Assembly (NCBI GenBank): GCA_029237695.1
Contig: CM055278.1
Span: 72,097,188-72,161,187 of the forward strand
Source: Conchocele bisecta
Taxonomy: Eukaryota; Mollusca; Bivalvia; Lucinida; Thyasiridae
Direction: 5' to 3'
DNA length: 64,000 bases
The position numbers and the translations under genes were made by a program. Shown here piece after piece: positions 1 to 11,649 of the stretch. The first letter of the stretch is position 1, and each line of letters starts with the position of its first letter. The notes beneath the pieces were generated by a model. The model saw only the letters and a list, made by a program, of their open reading frames with translations, ran no database searches and was not told the origin of the DNA.

Positions 1-345
1 GGATATGTCGTTCAGTGCTGAACCATTTCATTGTAATTTCAGTACTGAACCTTTGATGCACCCCCAATGCTTTGATGCTTCACAAACATTGCAACATATC
101 ATTTATCATTTATTTTTCCCGAAATGTAAAGTTTCATATAGAAATAACGACTGCATATATTTGATGATTAAACGTATGCAGAATTATTACACTGATTACA
201 TTATCACAGCCAATCAGCCAATTTGGCTGTGATAATGTAATAAATTCCGCACAATAAAAAAACTATCCTTAAATTGAAAATTTCTCCCTCAAAGTGTACT
301 TAACAAGCAAATTATACGTTGCAATTTTGGTGAAATAGGCTACAC
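1..345. repeat. Family G foldback, partial
   Basis: Contains the palindromic core ATTATCACAGCCAA...TTGGCTGTGATAATGTAATA and the CTCCCTCAAAGT arm shared with copies at 5655-5950 and 32195-32455. The left arm is diverged and may run off the window. Confidence 0.7.
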
Positions 346-924
346 GTCATGTAATTCGGCTGACTAACTCGTGCTGCGCGCTCGTTAGTCAACCAAATTA
401 CTTGTTATGGTTGTCTGGTGACATATATTCTGTACGAAATAAAGGATGGTAGTTATTCCCTGTTCATATGATACTGGTACCCGGTTTAGTGACAGGTGGG
501 AACATGCAGTGGGTAATTTAATGATCGGGTCTTACCGGAACCCTGACCGAGACCTGGTTTGGTCCTCACATATAATACGTCTTTGGCATTTTTGTATCTG
601 ACTTTGGTGTGGTATGGACCTGGCACCAGGTCATATTATTGCAGAATATATTTTTTTCGATGTAAATATTCCGTTCCGATTTTGGGATTCCCCCGCCCCA
701 ATGCAGCAGGTAAAATGCGGGATCGGACCCGTTGAGCCGGCCTTAAATGGCCTTAGGTGTTGATACACCGTTAAACACAAATCAGTGAAATCAAATCAAT
801 CCGCTGTACCGTACCTTCAATTCAATTTCGCCCCTGTAATCCACGTGATACCCTCCAAGTTCGTCCAGGATGCATTTACACTCCTCACTTATATGGATTC
901 TGTACGCTGCAATCGACACATATT
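346..924. other. No recognised feature
   Basis: Intergenic or terminal-intron sequence. I see no exon, RNA gene or repeat family used elsewhere in the window. Confidence 0.4.
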
Positions 925-1855
925 GTGCAGTGAAACGTCTCTAAATCGGAGACCCTGTGAGGTTTCCCGGGTGTCCGAGTTAGATAGGTTCCACTGTATA
1001 TTGTGCAGTAAAACCTCTCTAACTCGGACACCCTGTGAGGTTCGCAGGGTGTGCAGTAAAATCTCTCTAACTCGGACACCCTGGGAGGTTCCCCGGGTGT
1101 CCGAGTTAGAGAGGTTCCACTGTATATTGTGCAGTAAAACCTCTCTAAATCGGACACCCTGTGAGGTTCCGCAGAAACTATACTTGTCTGCATTGATTAT
1201 GTAAGCTGAAAATACAATACAGTCAAACCTACGAACAAAGGCCATCCATGGGAAGAGAAAAATCTGGGCCCGGTTGCTCAAAGCTTCTATTAGCTTAACA
1301 GACTGTTAAATCCTTAGCATTGCTAAGGATTTAACAGTCTGTTAAGCTAATAGAAGCTTTGAGCAACCGGGCCCTAGCCTTTATCAACATTGAATAATTT
1401 GAAAATAACAGCATGGCTGCTATAGACAGGTGATTGCTATTCGGAGGTGGCCATACGAACAGGTTCGACTGTATATTGTGCAGTGAAACCTCTCTAAATC
1501 GGACATCCTGGGAGGTCCACAGGGTGTCCGAGTTAGAGAGGTTGCACTGTAGTTGTGTACGTAAGAAATGCATACATGTCTGACATAGAAATAGATGCCC
1601 CGCTACCATTTACATTTATCGCTCAGCGAAACCTCTCGAAATCGGACACCCTGGGAGGTTCCATGGGAGGTTCGAGGGTGTCCGAGTTAGAGAGGTTCCG
1701 CTGTATGTGTGTACGTAAGAACTGTAAGTTTACTACAAAATAAATAGATGCTCCGCTACCATTGAAATATGTGTACAGTGAAACATATCGAAATAGCACA
1801 CCACGGCAGGTGGTTCCCATGATGTCCGGTTGAGAGAGGTTGCACCGGAATAGAA
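925..1855. repeat. Cluster of family A pogo/Tigger-like hairpins with tandem spacer
   Basis: At least five copies of the hairpin whose arms read AACCTCTCTAAATCGGACACC and GGTGTCCGAGTTAGAGAGGTT, ending CACTGTA. Copies after 1465 are separated by a repeated spacer (GTGTACGTAAGAA ... GATGCCCCGCTACCATT), so part of the cluster is a tandem array of about 150 bp. TA flanks and CAGT termini are typical of pogo/Tigger-type miniature elements; no transposase is present. Confidence 0.75.
1266..1374. repeat. Near-perfect 109-bp palindrome
   Basis: Arms of about 53 bp run from GGGCCCGGTTGCTCAAAGC to the complementary end GCTTTGAGCAACCGGGCCC, meeting at AGCATTGCT with essentially no loop. It lies between family A hairpins. 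Confidence 0.9.
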
Positions 1856-2160
1856 TTCTGCATTTGCTATTGAAAATTTGTCAACATTCATCTAGAGAAA
1901 ATATCAGATTTTCTGTTAATATGTTTCAAGACAAATCACACATCTTCTTAGATACAAAATCACACGGCTTTCTCATTTGTTGCAAAGTCTCGCATCATAT
2001 CTGCTGAAAAGTTGTAAAAGACATGAAAGTTGTGACCAGTCGAACCTCATATTTTGTGTCACTGCAAATATTGGGCTTATGAAAGTTGTGGCAAGTCTGT
2101 ATTCTTATTATACCTCATCGTAATTTCTAGGCTCATCATTGGTCAGATTGCCGTGGTATT
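1856..2160. other. No recognised feature
   Basis: AT-rich sequence without a recognisable exon or repeat, ending in the GTATT that flanks the next element. Confidence 0.4.
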
Positions 2161-2463
2161 CAGTGACGGATCCAGGATTTCACCAAGGGGGGCCCACATG
2201 GAACTTGAACGAGGTATGCTCGTTCGTCGACTGAGCGGAGCGAGCGAGTTGGCTAGGGGGGTCCGGGGGCATGACCCCCCGGATTTTTTTTGAATTGAGG
2301 AAGCCATTTCTGCATTCTATTGCATTTATTTCATAGCACTTGCTCAATATTTCGTTGTTTTTTTTTTAAAAAATCGGGATTTCTGAAGGGGGGCGGACCG
2401 ACCCCCCCCCCCCCCCCCCCACCCCCCCCCCCCCCCCCCCCCCCCCCGCTGAATCCGCCACTG
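2161..2463. mobile_element. Nonautonomous terminal-inverted-repeat transposon, 303 bp
   Basis: Starts CAGTGACGGATCCAGG and ends GCTGAATCCGCCACTG, an imperfect 16-bp inverted repeat. Both sides are flanked by GTATT (2156-2160 and 2464-2468), a likely 5-bp target duplication. The CAGTGGCGGATYCAG terminus is widespread among invertebrate cut-and-paste elements; I do not assign a superfamily. It contains a long C tract at 2402-2447 broken by one A. Confidence 0.75.
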
Positions 2464-2745
2464 GTATTAGCCAATCTGAGATATCCCCAGTCCGTGTATA
2501 TTACCGTGGGATATTGCCATGGGATGTTGAAAATATCCCCCGCTGCCGCTGAAAATACCCGAAGCGTAATTACGGAAACAGCCGAAGGTATTACGTCATA
2601 CACATTAACTGACGTCACACGATGGACTGGTACCTTGCTCGTGCCATTACTGTTCCTTTTTCGAAAGAAATCGGGTACCAGCTGAACGTTCGTAAACAAC
2701 ATGCTTATGCTTCTGTCTCTGAAATAGTGACTAACGATGTTCATA

Positions 2746-3463
2746 TTAAAGGTACATGCCCACGCAGTAGGCACAAAATGTTATTTATAGGAATTAAATA
2801 AGTGTATAATTATGTCACTATTCCACAAGTTCTAAAAATTACGAGTGCCCACTATACAAATATAATCATTTATTAATTATCAATTTACTGTTAGCGACGC
2901 GCGGCGGTAACAGTCTATTTTGATAATGTGCGGGGACGACGACTTTCACATCACGGCTTGCGGTGCGCATGCGCAGTATACTACGCGCGCCAGTAGGCTT
3001 CCCAATATGTAAACAAGAATATCAACATGTCGAAACGTCCAGGACGGAAATTGTATGAAACGGCGTCGGCCAAAAAAAGGCGAAATGTCTGAGGGACAGG
3101 CAGTACAGAGAGAGAGTGGTTAATATTGGCGACCAGATCACCAAATGGAAAGAGTTACGTGGAGATTTAGATTTGGATTCTAACAGAGATTTTTCTTCTC
3201 AACTTCCGATACTTCACTGCGCATGTCAAAGATGTGATATGATTGACCGTGTCACGTGACGCGTGTTGGTAAAAATAGCACGAGGTCGGAAAATACCCTT
3301 TCTGGTCGCGGCATATACAATTCGATTTAACACCAATTAACACGCGCCGTAATTAAAAAATAACTCGTTAGTGGGTAGACAAATGGCTCATATAAGGCAT
3401 GACAGAAAATGAAAAATAGTAGTACAGTGTAACCGGCTGCGTGGGCATGTACCTTTAAACTTC
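2746..3463. mobile_element. Family F TTAA-flanked element carrying an ORF remnant
   Basis: Both ends show TTAA followed by AGGTACATGCCCACGCAG in inverted orientation. TTAA duplication with AGG termini suggests a Kolobok-like (less likely piggyBac-like) nonautonomous element. Inside, from about 3026 on the plus strand, it has a broken version of the ORF found intact at 9985: MSKRPGRKLYETASAKK, then a frameshift, then VVNIGDQITKWKELRGDL. Confidence 0.8.
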
Positions 3464-3806
3464 GGTATAATAAATTAAATCGCATTGGGGTGAGGGGACT
3501 ACTATGGATTATCTCCCCTCGAAAACAATATCTCCCTCGGCTATCGCCGCGGGAGATATTGCTTCCTCGGGGAGATAATCCACAATATTTCCCTCAACCA
3601 AGGGCGATATATATATAATATCTGCTGTCATTGCAGATTGTTGTCTGGTGCGATTTTGGACCATACACGTATGCTATACGCTATCATACACATCCCCAAT
3701 GATGATAATCTATACTGTTTGTCTGAGGCAACGATTAACAGTGGGGATCCGCATCATACTGTGTGGATTCATTGACTGAGCTGGGATGAAGCTAATCGGA
3801 AACGAT
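3464..3806. repeat. Spacer with a hairpin at 3506-3583
   Basis: GGATTATCTCCCC at about 3505 pairs with GGGGAGATAATCC near 3583, and an inner pair (AATATCTCCC / GGGAGATATT) continues the stem. The rest is unassigned. Confidence 0.6.
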
Positions 3807-3880
3807 GTACAGTGGAACCTTTCTAAACCGAACACCCTGGGAGGTTCCAAAGCTGTTCTGTTCAGAGACATTCCATTGTA
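3807..3880. repeat. Family A hairpin (diverged)
   Basis: TACAGTGGAACCTTTCTAAA ... ATTCCATTGTA, with TA at both ends; the second arm is degraded. Confidence 0.65.
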
Positions 3881-4020
3881 AATAGTTGATCACTGCATGG
3901 CGTGTCTTGCCACTTTGCAATCATGAACATACATTGTCATTGAACAAAAAATAGCGCGGCAATTAAGCGAACTGACGTTGCATATTTATTACATAGAGTT
4001 AAGCATTATGTTATTTAATA

Positions 4021-4222
4021 CACAGGTGGAAGACTCGGACCTGTGACATAAACAATGCCTGTTAAACAAAATCCCATTACCCCACCCACTTGGTCACGTA
4101 CATGTACTGCACTGTGCTACAAGTATAAAAAAGCACAGTAGCGTACGAGACCAGGTGGGTGGGGTAATGAGATTTTTTAATGGGCATTTTTTGTGTCACA
4201 GGTCCGAGTCTTCCACCTGTGG
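4021..4222. repeat. Foldback element of about 200 bp
   Basis: ACAGGTGGAAGACTCGGACC at the left end is repeated in inverse at the right end (GGTCCGAGTCTTCCACCTGT). The next layers (AATCCCATTACCCCACCCAC / GTGGGTGGGGTAATGAGATT) also pair. Confidence 0.85.
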
Positions 4223-4346
4223 TTTAATACACTGTATTATTACATGTACATTGTGAAGGACCATGTATGGAATATACTGGGTGTACATCCAAAGTTAAGC
4301 CTAATGATGTTACGTGTACCGCCACGCTATTATTTGTCAATTCCTT

Positions 4347-4512
4347 ATTACAACATACATGAATATTGTGCTTGAAAGTAATCCGCTTGATTGGCTGAAC
4401 CTGTGCTCTGCTACAGCTCAGACACAGCCCATAAAACTGCTTGATTGCCAGTGGACATTGCCAATAGATGTTCAGAAATGTTGATATCTTGGCAAGATTG
4501 GCGGTGGTGTAC
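4347..4512. repeat. Family B foldback, partial
   Basis: Holds the core CTGTGCTCTGCTACAGCTCAG between CTTGATTGG and its inverse, and ends with TTGGCAAGATTGGCGGTGGT, the family terminus. Confidence 0.7.
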
Positions 4513-4569
4513 AATAATGTTCCCTATTTTTTCTAAATCCAATTATTTGCTGCTACCAGTAGAATCTTC

Positions 4570-4860
4570 CATGCATAATTAAGATAACAAGGGCATCGTC
4601 GTCACTACGCTAATACCCTCGATGGCAGCCTTGATAATAAAAACATAATAAAAATAGCATGTTCGCCTTGCAAACAATATGAACATAAGTCCTCAGTCCC
4701 CTTGACATTGGGCGCGGACGTGGGTCGTATGCAAAACAAAACACCATCCATTGTGGCCAAACATTATAAAAATCGGTGAAGCAGTTCATGAGTTATTGAA
4801 AAGTGAAAGGTGTTACTAACGTACGCACGTACATACGTACGCAAGTACGTACGTACACGG
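4570..4860. repeat. Family K dispersed repeat with ACGT-rich tail
   Basis: AACAAGGGCATCGTCGTCAC ... AATCGGTGAAGCAGTTCATG ... GGTGTTACTAACGTACGCAC, then a CGTACGTA tail. A second copy lies at 41560-41835. Variable simple-repeat tails like this are common in mollusc dispersed repeats. Confidence 0.7.
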
Positions 4861-4941
4861 ACTAGCGCTATATCCCTATTGCCTAAAAGTTATTGTTCGT
4901 GTAACCTCGCCTGATAATATGTATATGTACATGTTTAATTA

Positions 4942-5142
<201 letters not shown>

Positions 5143-5163
5143 ATACAGTATCCCGGGCATAGT

Positions 5164-5500
5164 TACACCACTATCTGCGTTATATTTATCAACATTTGTA
5201 AATTTCCTATTTACAAAATACTTGGGTATTGTGCTTGAAAGCAAACAGCTTGATTGACTGAGCCTGGGCTGTGCTACAGCTCAGGCACAGACAATCAAAC
5301 GGCTTGACTGCGAGTTGATAATGCCAATAGATGTTCAGAGACGTTGACATCTGGAAAAGATGAACTCAGGCGGTGGTTTACACGTCAATGCTACAACTCA
5401 AGCTCAGCAAATCAAATTGCTTGATTGCGAGTTGATATTGCGGATTGATGTTCAGAAACGTTGAAGTCTTGGCAAGATTAAGGTAGGCGGTTGTATAGGC
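5164..5500. repeat. Family B: one full and one half copy
   Basis: The core GGGCTGTGCTACAGCTCAGG is flanked by inverted GCTTGATTG blocks; the terminal TTGGCAAGATT...GGCGG motif occurs twice (about 5360-5375 degraded and 5470-5495). Confidence 0.7.
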
Positions 5501-5654
5501 CGACCACTACTGCCACTCACTAATTGGATTGGCAATAAACATGATACAGTAACATATCTGTATTCCGAAACCCACGTGATGTCCCGTTCGAAAGGCTAGT
5601 TACGTTTTAAATTAGTACCATAACAACATATTGTACCTTAACCAGTAGCCGATT

Positions 5655-5950
5655 TCATCAAAATTGCAAAGTATACTTATCTAGCAAAGTATACTTTGAG
5701 GGAGTAATCGTTTATTTTCCCAAAATGAATTATTTCATATAAAACTAACCACTGCATATATTTGATGATTACAACTATGCACAATTATTATACTGACTTT
5801 ACTACATTATCACAGCCAAAATGGCTGTGATAATGTAATAAATTCAGTATAATAAAAAAATATAAATTTATCCTTAAATTGAAAATTTCTCCCTCAAAGT
5901 ATACTTTGCTAGATAAGTATACTTTGCAATGTTGGTGAAATAAGCTACAG
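5655..5950. repeat. Family G foldback
   Basis: A long inverted repeat: AGTATACTTATCTAGCAAAG on the left against CTTTGCTAGATAAGTATACT on the right. The centre is ATTATCACAGCCAAAATGGCTGTGATAAT. Confidence 0.85.
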
Positions 5951-6279
5951 ATGACTCATACATGGAGGTACATTTGGGTGCAGCAGTACGATCATAAAAT
6001 GTACAATTATGCATCTTACTAATGTGTTTGAAAACTTTCTGCGCATATACGTGACCCGGTGCCATTAAACACATTACCCTAAAGCTGAAGCCCGATTAGC
6101 TCTTACAACTGTGTCATCGGGACTTTTGTGAACTAATATGCATCTGATGAAGTCTAACTGACGTTAATGAAGTGTAATGGTGTCAGAAGTGGGTTATGGG
6201 AGTAACTCGATTACAAGTGATAAACGTGAATCCTTACAACGATGGTGGGATATGTACATGGCACGCGCCTACAATACAA
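5951..6279. other. No recognised feature
   Basis: No exon or shared repeat seen. Confidence 0.4.
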
Positions 6280-6720
6280 TACAACAGACGAAACTAGAAT
6301 ATAATGGGATATAATATAATGGCATATTGGAATGGAATTCAATGGATATGACATATAATAGAATAGCATATATCAGCATGGAATATAATATAATATAATA
6401 TAATATAATACGATACGATACGATACGATACGATACGATACGATACGATACGATACGATACGATACGATACGATACGACAGAATAGAATAGAATAGAATA
6501 GAAATGGAATAAAATAAAAAAGATTACATCGGCATAAAATACAATAGAATGTAAGCAATTGAAATATAATATAAATCAAACAACAAAAATATAATATATT
6601 ATAATAAAATATAATATAATAAAATGGAAATATAATATGATTACAATAGAATAGAATATAATTAATAGAAATAGAATATAATAGAATTGAATTGAAATAT
6701 AATATAATGTAATAGTTTAT
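6280..6720. repeat. Pentanucleotide low-complexity tract with a (CGATA)n core
   Basis: ATAATATAATATAATA-type sequence grades into about 14 uninterrupted CGATA units at roughly 6408-6477, then into AATAG and AATAT units. Stepwise changes in the unit suggest slippage with drift. Confidence 0.9.
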
Positions 6721-6755
6721 ACACTAACATATAGTACATAGCGGATAGTACATGA

Positions 6756-6874
6756 GTGATGATTTAATATGATATTTATTAAACAAGTTTACTGATTTCA
6801 TAAGAAACGAGGCTCTGCCGAGTTTCTTATGAAATCAGTAAACGAGTTTAATAAATATCATATTAAATCATCAC
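6756..6874. repeat. 119-bp hairpin
   Basis: GTGATGATTTAATATGATAT on the left pairs with ATATCATATTAAATCATCAC on the right. The inner arm TTACTGATTTCATAAGAAAC pairs with GTTTCTTATGAAATCAGTAA around the small loop GAGGCTCTGCCGA. Confidence 0.9.
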
Positions 6875-7899
6875 GAATGTTAGATTCTATTTATGGCATA
6901 ACCACAAGTTCCTGTATTGAAACGGTGCTGATTACCTAGCATGGTTTCCGTAGAATATAGGAGAAAATATGACCAGGCAATGGACCGCTTTTGAATACAT
7001 CGGCCAGCAAAGTAGTTCCTATTGTCTGTTCGTTTTATATCAGTTTAATACTGATTTGGATTTTGGAAAATACTGCAACTTATAATATTAATAAACTAAA
7101 ATAATTTACTAATATTTTTAATCGCGTATCATATCCGTAAACATGTAAGCATTAAAATGTGGAGCAAAACATGCTGCCACTGCATGCCACGGCATTATCG
7201 AATTGTTTACGTTTTGCCCGGTCGATTGCTGACACAGTTTCCTGACCTCATATTTAAAGTGCATGTATACTGTATATTTTAGTAACAACATTGACATTGA
7301 TTGTGAAATTCCAAACTAACTCAATTATAGACATAATATGCACAGTAGTTTGTTTGAAAGAATGGTCGTCTGAATATCGTATTGGCCGAATAAGTAGTTC
7401 GACACTGCCAGATAGGATACAGTAGTGCAGTACAGTTTATCTGCAACGCTTGTGGATCTATTTGCATTTAGGCTACATGTTTCATTTGTGAAGTTAAATA
7501 AGCATTCATGGGAACAGCAGCACATGGGCACAGGTATGTTCCAATGTGTGTCTCAAATAGTGTGGAGGCGGCCATATTTGTTTATCGGTAACCAATTGGA
7601 GTAGAAATACACCGATGTGATGCGGCCTCAGTTGCATATCTATTACACTAGTCTAGTGTATTACGATATTTATTACACCGTGTTAATACACTGTATACGC
7701 CCATTTTATGCACTAAAAACAAATACAATACGGAATACAGTCTGATTTATAACATAAGTTACATGTATTTGCCATGTATACATGTTTTTCAGTACATTAC
7801 CGTGAGCCAGGACATACATGGTATTGCATAGTCTTACTTGGGCTCTGAATATACCAGACACTACTGGATCAGTTTAGCAGCGATAAAGCATACTCATCC
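6875..7899. other. About 1 kb with no recognised feature
   Basis: Intron 9 sequence. No open frame beyond chance, no RNA gene and no family used elsewhere. Confidence 0.4.
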
Positions 7900-8285
7900 A
7901 CATGCCCAGATCAACGTGTCTGAACATCTATTGGCAATGGCAGCACTGTATTGACAATGGCAACTCGCAATCAAGCAATTTGATTGTCTGAGCATGAGCT
8001 GTAACACAGCTCTGGCTCAGCCAATCAAGCTGCTTGATAAAAGTACGATATTCAAGTATTTTGAAATAACGAAATTGATAAATAGTGACAAGATTAGCCT
8101 CGGCGGTAAATAAACCACCGTCTGCCTTAATCTTGCCAATATTTCTCTTTTCTTACTTTCAAAATATTTGAATATTGTGCTTGAAATCAAGCAGCTTGAA
8201 ATCAAGCAGCTTGATTGGTTGAGGCTGAGCTGTGCTGTGCTAAAGCTCAGGTACAGCCAATCAAACTGTTTGGTGGGGAGTTGAT
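7900..8285. repeat. Family B, two adjoining copies
   Basis: Two CTGAGCTGTR...AGCTC cores flanked by inverted GCTTGATT blocks, with TAAACCACCGTCTGCCTTAA terminus-like sequence between them. Confidence 0.65.
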
Positions 8286-8689
8286 ATTGTCGTTTGCTGT
8301 TTATTCTTTCTTAATTAAAACATGGGTTGAAAGAAATTGAGAATAATTTCCAATTCTAAATCGCAGTCAAAATCATGTTTTTCATAAGAAAAATGGAAAA
8401 TAAAAATCAAACAGCAGACGACAAAATTTAATTAGGTTTGAGGAATTTGATTCCTCAAACCTTTTGTTTTCGTTGGTTTTTTTTTTCTTTTTTTTCTTTT
8501 TTTTCTTTTTATTCAGCCGTCGAGACTACAGCCCAAACCGCTGGTCGGATCGACTTCAAATTTTGCATACCGATTCGCATCAACAGTGAGACGAGAATAA
8601 CGCAATTTTCAGAATTCTCATGACGTCACTTTTTACGAAACCGGAAGTGACGTCATATATCATATAATTCCCTATAACTTCCTTATTTT

Positions 8690-9506
8690 CCGACCGATTT
8701 CAAAAATTCTTTTTGTATTCGAAAGCTGCGAGAAATCTCTATCTTCATTTGCCTGGCCGTTATTGGCTATCTGCTCAAATGAGAGAGCTATTGACATGTG
8801 AAGTTGAGAAAAATGAAAAAAATCAACAATTTCGGATTTTCTTTTTCATTTTAACGGGTGGTCTTCGAAAACAGTTTCCAATTTGTACAGTAATCTCAGC
8901 AACATAATTTTTTGACAGCGTGACGCGGGACATTCATCCGCACAAAAGATGATACTTTTCAGAGCTATAGCTTGAAGAGTTCCGATTATATTGCCTTTCA
9001 AAGTTGGACGTTTTTTTTTCAATTTTTCAAATTTGAAATGTTCATAACTTTGTTATTATCTAACCGATTTCAAATATGTTTTTTCCATTAAAAAGCCAAC
9101 AAAATTCTCTATCTCCGTTTCGCTGGTAGTTTTTGGCTATCTGCCCAAATGAGAGAGTTGTAGGCATTTGAAGTTTGGTTCTTTCATTTTTTTAAATTTG
9201 AAATGGTCATAACATTTTTATTATTCAACCGATTTCAAATATTTTTTTTCCATTAAAAAGGCAATAAAATTCTCTATCTCCGCATCTCTGGTAGTTTTTA
9301 GCTATCTGCTCAAATGAGAGAGCTACATGCATTTGAAGTTTTTTTTTCAATTTTTCAAATTTTAAATGTTCATAACTTTGTTATTATCTAACCGATTTCA
9401 AATATTTTTTTTCCATTAAAAAGCCAACAAAATTCTCTATCTCCGTTTCCTGGTAGTTTTTGGCTATCTGCCCAAATGAGAGAGTTGTAGGCATTTGAAG
9501 TTTGGT
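8690..9506 (+). repeat. Tandem array, unit about 165 bp
   Basis: Copies begin with ACCGATTTCAAA near 8693, 9061, 9227 and 9391. Each contains ATTCTCTATCTCCG (or a variant), TTTGGCTATCTGC and CAAATGAGAGAG in the same order. The first is diverged and separated; the last three are contiguous. The flanks 8290-8690 and 9507-9530 are T-rich. Confidence 0.85.
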
Positions 9507-9703
9507 TCTTTCATTTTTTTTATTTTCTTTGTTGTTCAACATAATCATGATAATTATACCGATGAAAGCCGAAACAGGCCGAATGCCTGTGGCTGCGGCT
9601 AAATACTTTGATCTTAGCAACGTGTTAAGTTCATGAGGTCACTGTCTAGAGTTGGATGGCATACTTCGCGTGTTAACTCTATGCGACCACTGACCAGCGT
9701 TTG

Positions 9704-10235
9704 TTAAAGGTACATGCCCACGCAGTAGGCACAAAATGTTCTTTATAGGAATTAAATAAGTGTATAATTATGTCACTATTCCACCAGTTCTAAACATTAT
9801 GAGTGCCCGCTATACAAATATAATCATTTATTAATTATCAATTTTCTGTTAGCGACGCGCGGCGGTAACAGTCTATTTTGATAATGTGCGTGGACGACGA
9901 CTTTCACATCACGGCTTGCGGTGCGCATGCGCAGTATACTACGCGCGCCAGTCGGCTTCCCAATATGTAAACAAGAATATCAACATGTCGAAACGTCCAG
10001 GACGGAAATTGTATGAAACGGCGTCGGCCAAAAAAAAGGCGAAATGTCTGAGGGACAGGCAGTACAGAGAGAGAGATATAGTGGTTAATATTGGCGACCT
10101 AATCACCAAATGGAACGAGTTACGTGGAGATTTAGATTTGGACTCGAACAACTTAAACAATTTTCATTTTATATACGAACTGACATGCTGTGAGTGCTTT
10201 AGAATCGTCTCAACTTCAATGTCAGACTAGGGGGT
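9704..10235 (+). mobile_element. Family F TTAA element with intact ORF, right end missing
   Basis: TTAAAGGTACATGCCCACGC at 9704 is the family terminus, and the next 450 bp closely follow the copy at 2746. After about 10155 similarity stops, and the right inverted end is not present. Confidence 0.75.
9985..10230 (+). CDS. Small ORF carried by a TTAA transposon (81 aa, uncharacterised)
   Basis: An ATG-started frame encodes a basic N-terminus (MSKRPGRKLYETASAKKKAK) then RDRQYRERDIVVNIGDLITK and WNELRGDLDLDSN, and ends with about 28 residues that the other copy lacks. The block (basic stretch, then V-N-I-G-x-x-x-x-W-x-x-L-R) resembles a short segment I associate with N-termini of uncharacterised animal proteins, some with zinc fingers; that resemblance is from memory. 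The shared part is likely a captured first exon or the start of a lost transposase. Whether it is expressed is unknown. It is antisense to the host cyclase gene. Confidence 0.45.
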   Translation: MSKRPGRKLYETASAKKKAKCLRDRQYRERDIVVNIGDLITKWNELRGDLDLDSNNLNNFHFIYELTCCECFRIVSTSMSD

Positions 10236-10610
10236 TAACGGTACACATTTCGTAGTACGTTATATAATGAAAAATGCTTAGGATAGTCAAGCGATTCTGA
10301 AAATACAAAACTTTATTTTTTCAATTTCATTGGAATTGCATCAATTTTTTTGGAGTTTCATATGTTTTCGTCATTGGCAATGTCTTCTAATCACTTTGCC
10401 AGTGTACGTTTGTCAGTACATCAAGCCTCAAACCGTTGATGCAGCTTCAGCTGCTCTAGTTTTGAATTGTAAGCGTTAAATTTAAGAACATATATGTAAT
10501 TTTTATTTGGGAAAATCTCTCAGAATGTGTCACAACTCGGTAATGTTTTTATTTTTTCATGCCTGTGTTATTGGCCTGACAATCAATGACGAAGTGGTTT
10601 GTTCACGTAC
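10236..10610. other. No recognised feature
   Basis: Short stretch of intron 9 adjoining the exon 9 donor; nothing recognised. Confidence 0.4.
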
Positions 10611-10785
10611 CTGAGTGAAGTCCGATCCTCACCCTGAGAGGCACGTCAGGCATGTGTTTGATCTTGAAACTCGCGCATTGGCAGAGTAAATCCAGTGCCA
10701 TTGTGGTTATCTCCCCTGCGTGGCGGTTTTCGTTCTTAACCGGAAGTCCGCTCACGACCATGTAGGCGTCGCCTATCGTCTCCAC
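10611..10785 (-). CDS. Receptor guanylate cyclase, exon 9 (cyclase catalytic domain, GTP-selecting Glu)
   Basis: Fifty-eight codons plus one base (residues 357-414). It starts VETIGDAYMVVSGLPVKN, holding the glutamate that contacts the guanine base and the second metal-binding aspartate (GDAY). It continues through RHAGEITTMALDLL to VPLRVRIGLHS. The acceptor is CTCGCCAG and the donor CAG|GTACGT. The valine is encoded by GTG directly after the acceptor and is not a start codon. The sequence fits an active guanylate cyclase. Confidence 0.96.
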
Positions 10786-10906
10786 CTGGCGAGAGAATGT
10801 GTTCGTTAAGAACGAGGCGCGGAAAAATGAATAGAGTCTCCGATGATGTCTTACAAGTATAATATTATGGCAGACTTGTATTTTTATTTATGCATGGCAA
10901 ATGAAG

Positions 10907-11010
10907 TACAGTGGGGTCAGCGTGTAAGTACACATACGAACGAACACGACAGGTTGGTTCCAACATGTCGTGTTCGTTCGTGTGTCCACTTACACGCTGA
11001 CCCCACTGTA
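10907..11010. mobile_element. TA-flanked palindromic miniature element, 104 bp
   Basis: TACAGTGGGGTCAGCGTGTA at the left is matched by TACACGCTGACCCCACTGTA at the right, and the arms continue through ACGAACGAACACGACA. TA flanks with CAGT ends fit a Tc1/mariner/pogo-type deletion derivative. Confidence 0.85.
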
Positions 11011-11118
11011 TATCACCCAATTCAACCATGATTATATTTGATCAAATGACACGCAGCTTATGTTTTATTGGATATTATACAATGTATGAGCAGATAATTT
11101 GGTAATTTATGTCCGTAA

Positions 11119-11633
11119 TTAAAGGTACATGCCCACTCAGTAATATAGGGAGACAGATAGGTTTGCATAGTCTGTAGATTTGACATTTTCTGACAAAAAA
11201 AACATTCATTCACCATTACCCCACGTATTGATTGGCATTTTTATGCATTTTATATCAGACGTAAATTTCCATACTGATATCAGGGGCGATAACCGTGTTT
11301 CCTTAAAATGTTAATGGATATTACTATTTATTATCTGCATTTATTTTTGGATGTGCAATGATCACACTTTACAATCTGTCGAAAATGATATGTGTCAGGT
11401 GACGCATTTAATTAATATAAATAATTAAAAAATATCATGCCTCATTTGCATATGAAAATGGCCTGACACCACCGCGCGTCACTATCAGTAACATAAAAAT
11501 TACTAAATGATTATATCTGTATAGCGGGCACTCGTAAGTTTTAGAACTTGTGGAATAGTCACACAATTATACACTTATTTAATTCACTTATTAAAATAAC
11601 TTGTTGTGCCTACTGAGTGGGCATATACCTTTA
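11119..11633. mobile_element. Family F TTAA element without ORF
   Basis: TTAAAGGTACATGCCCACTC at the left and GAGTGGGCATATACCTTTAA at the right, with TTAA on both sides. The interior differs from the ORF-bearing copies and matches 21863-22351 in inverse. Confidence 0.85.
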
Positions 11634-11649
11634 ACAGCAATTGCAGAAA

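Noticed and set aside
2320..2774. Proline-rich 121-aa and glycine-rich 147-aa open frames
   Set aside because: Both are translations of the C tract at 2402-2447 inside a miniature transposon.
9886..9984. Upstream extension of the transposon ORF to 9886
   Set aside because: Similarity to the other copy at DNA level continues equally on both sides of 9985, and the protein-like block starts at the ATG at 9985; the extension is terminal-region DNA.
10603..10785. Short complete ORF starting with GTG
   Set aside because: It is internal exon 9 of the cyclase; the GTG follows a splice acceptor and the apparent end lies in the intron past the GTACGT donor.
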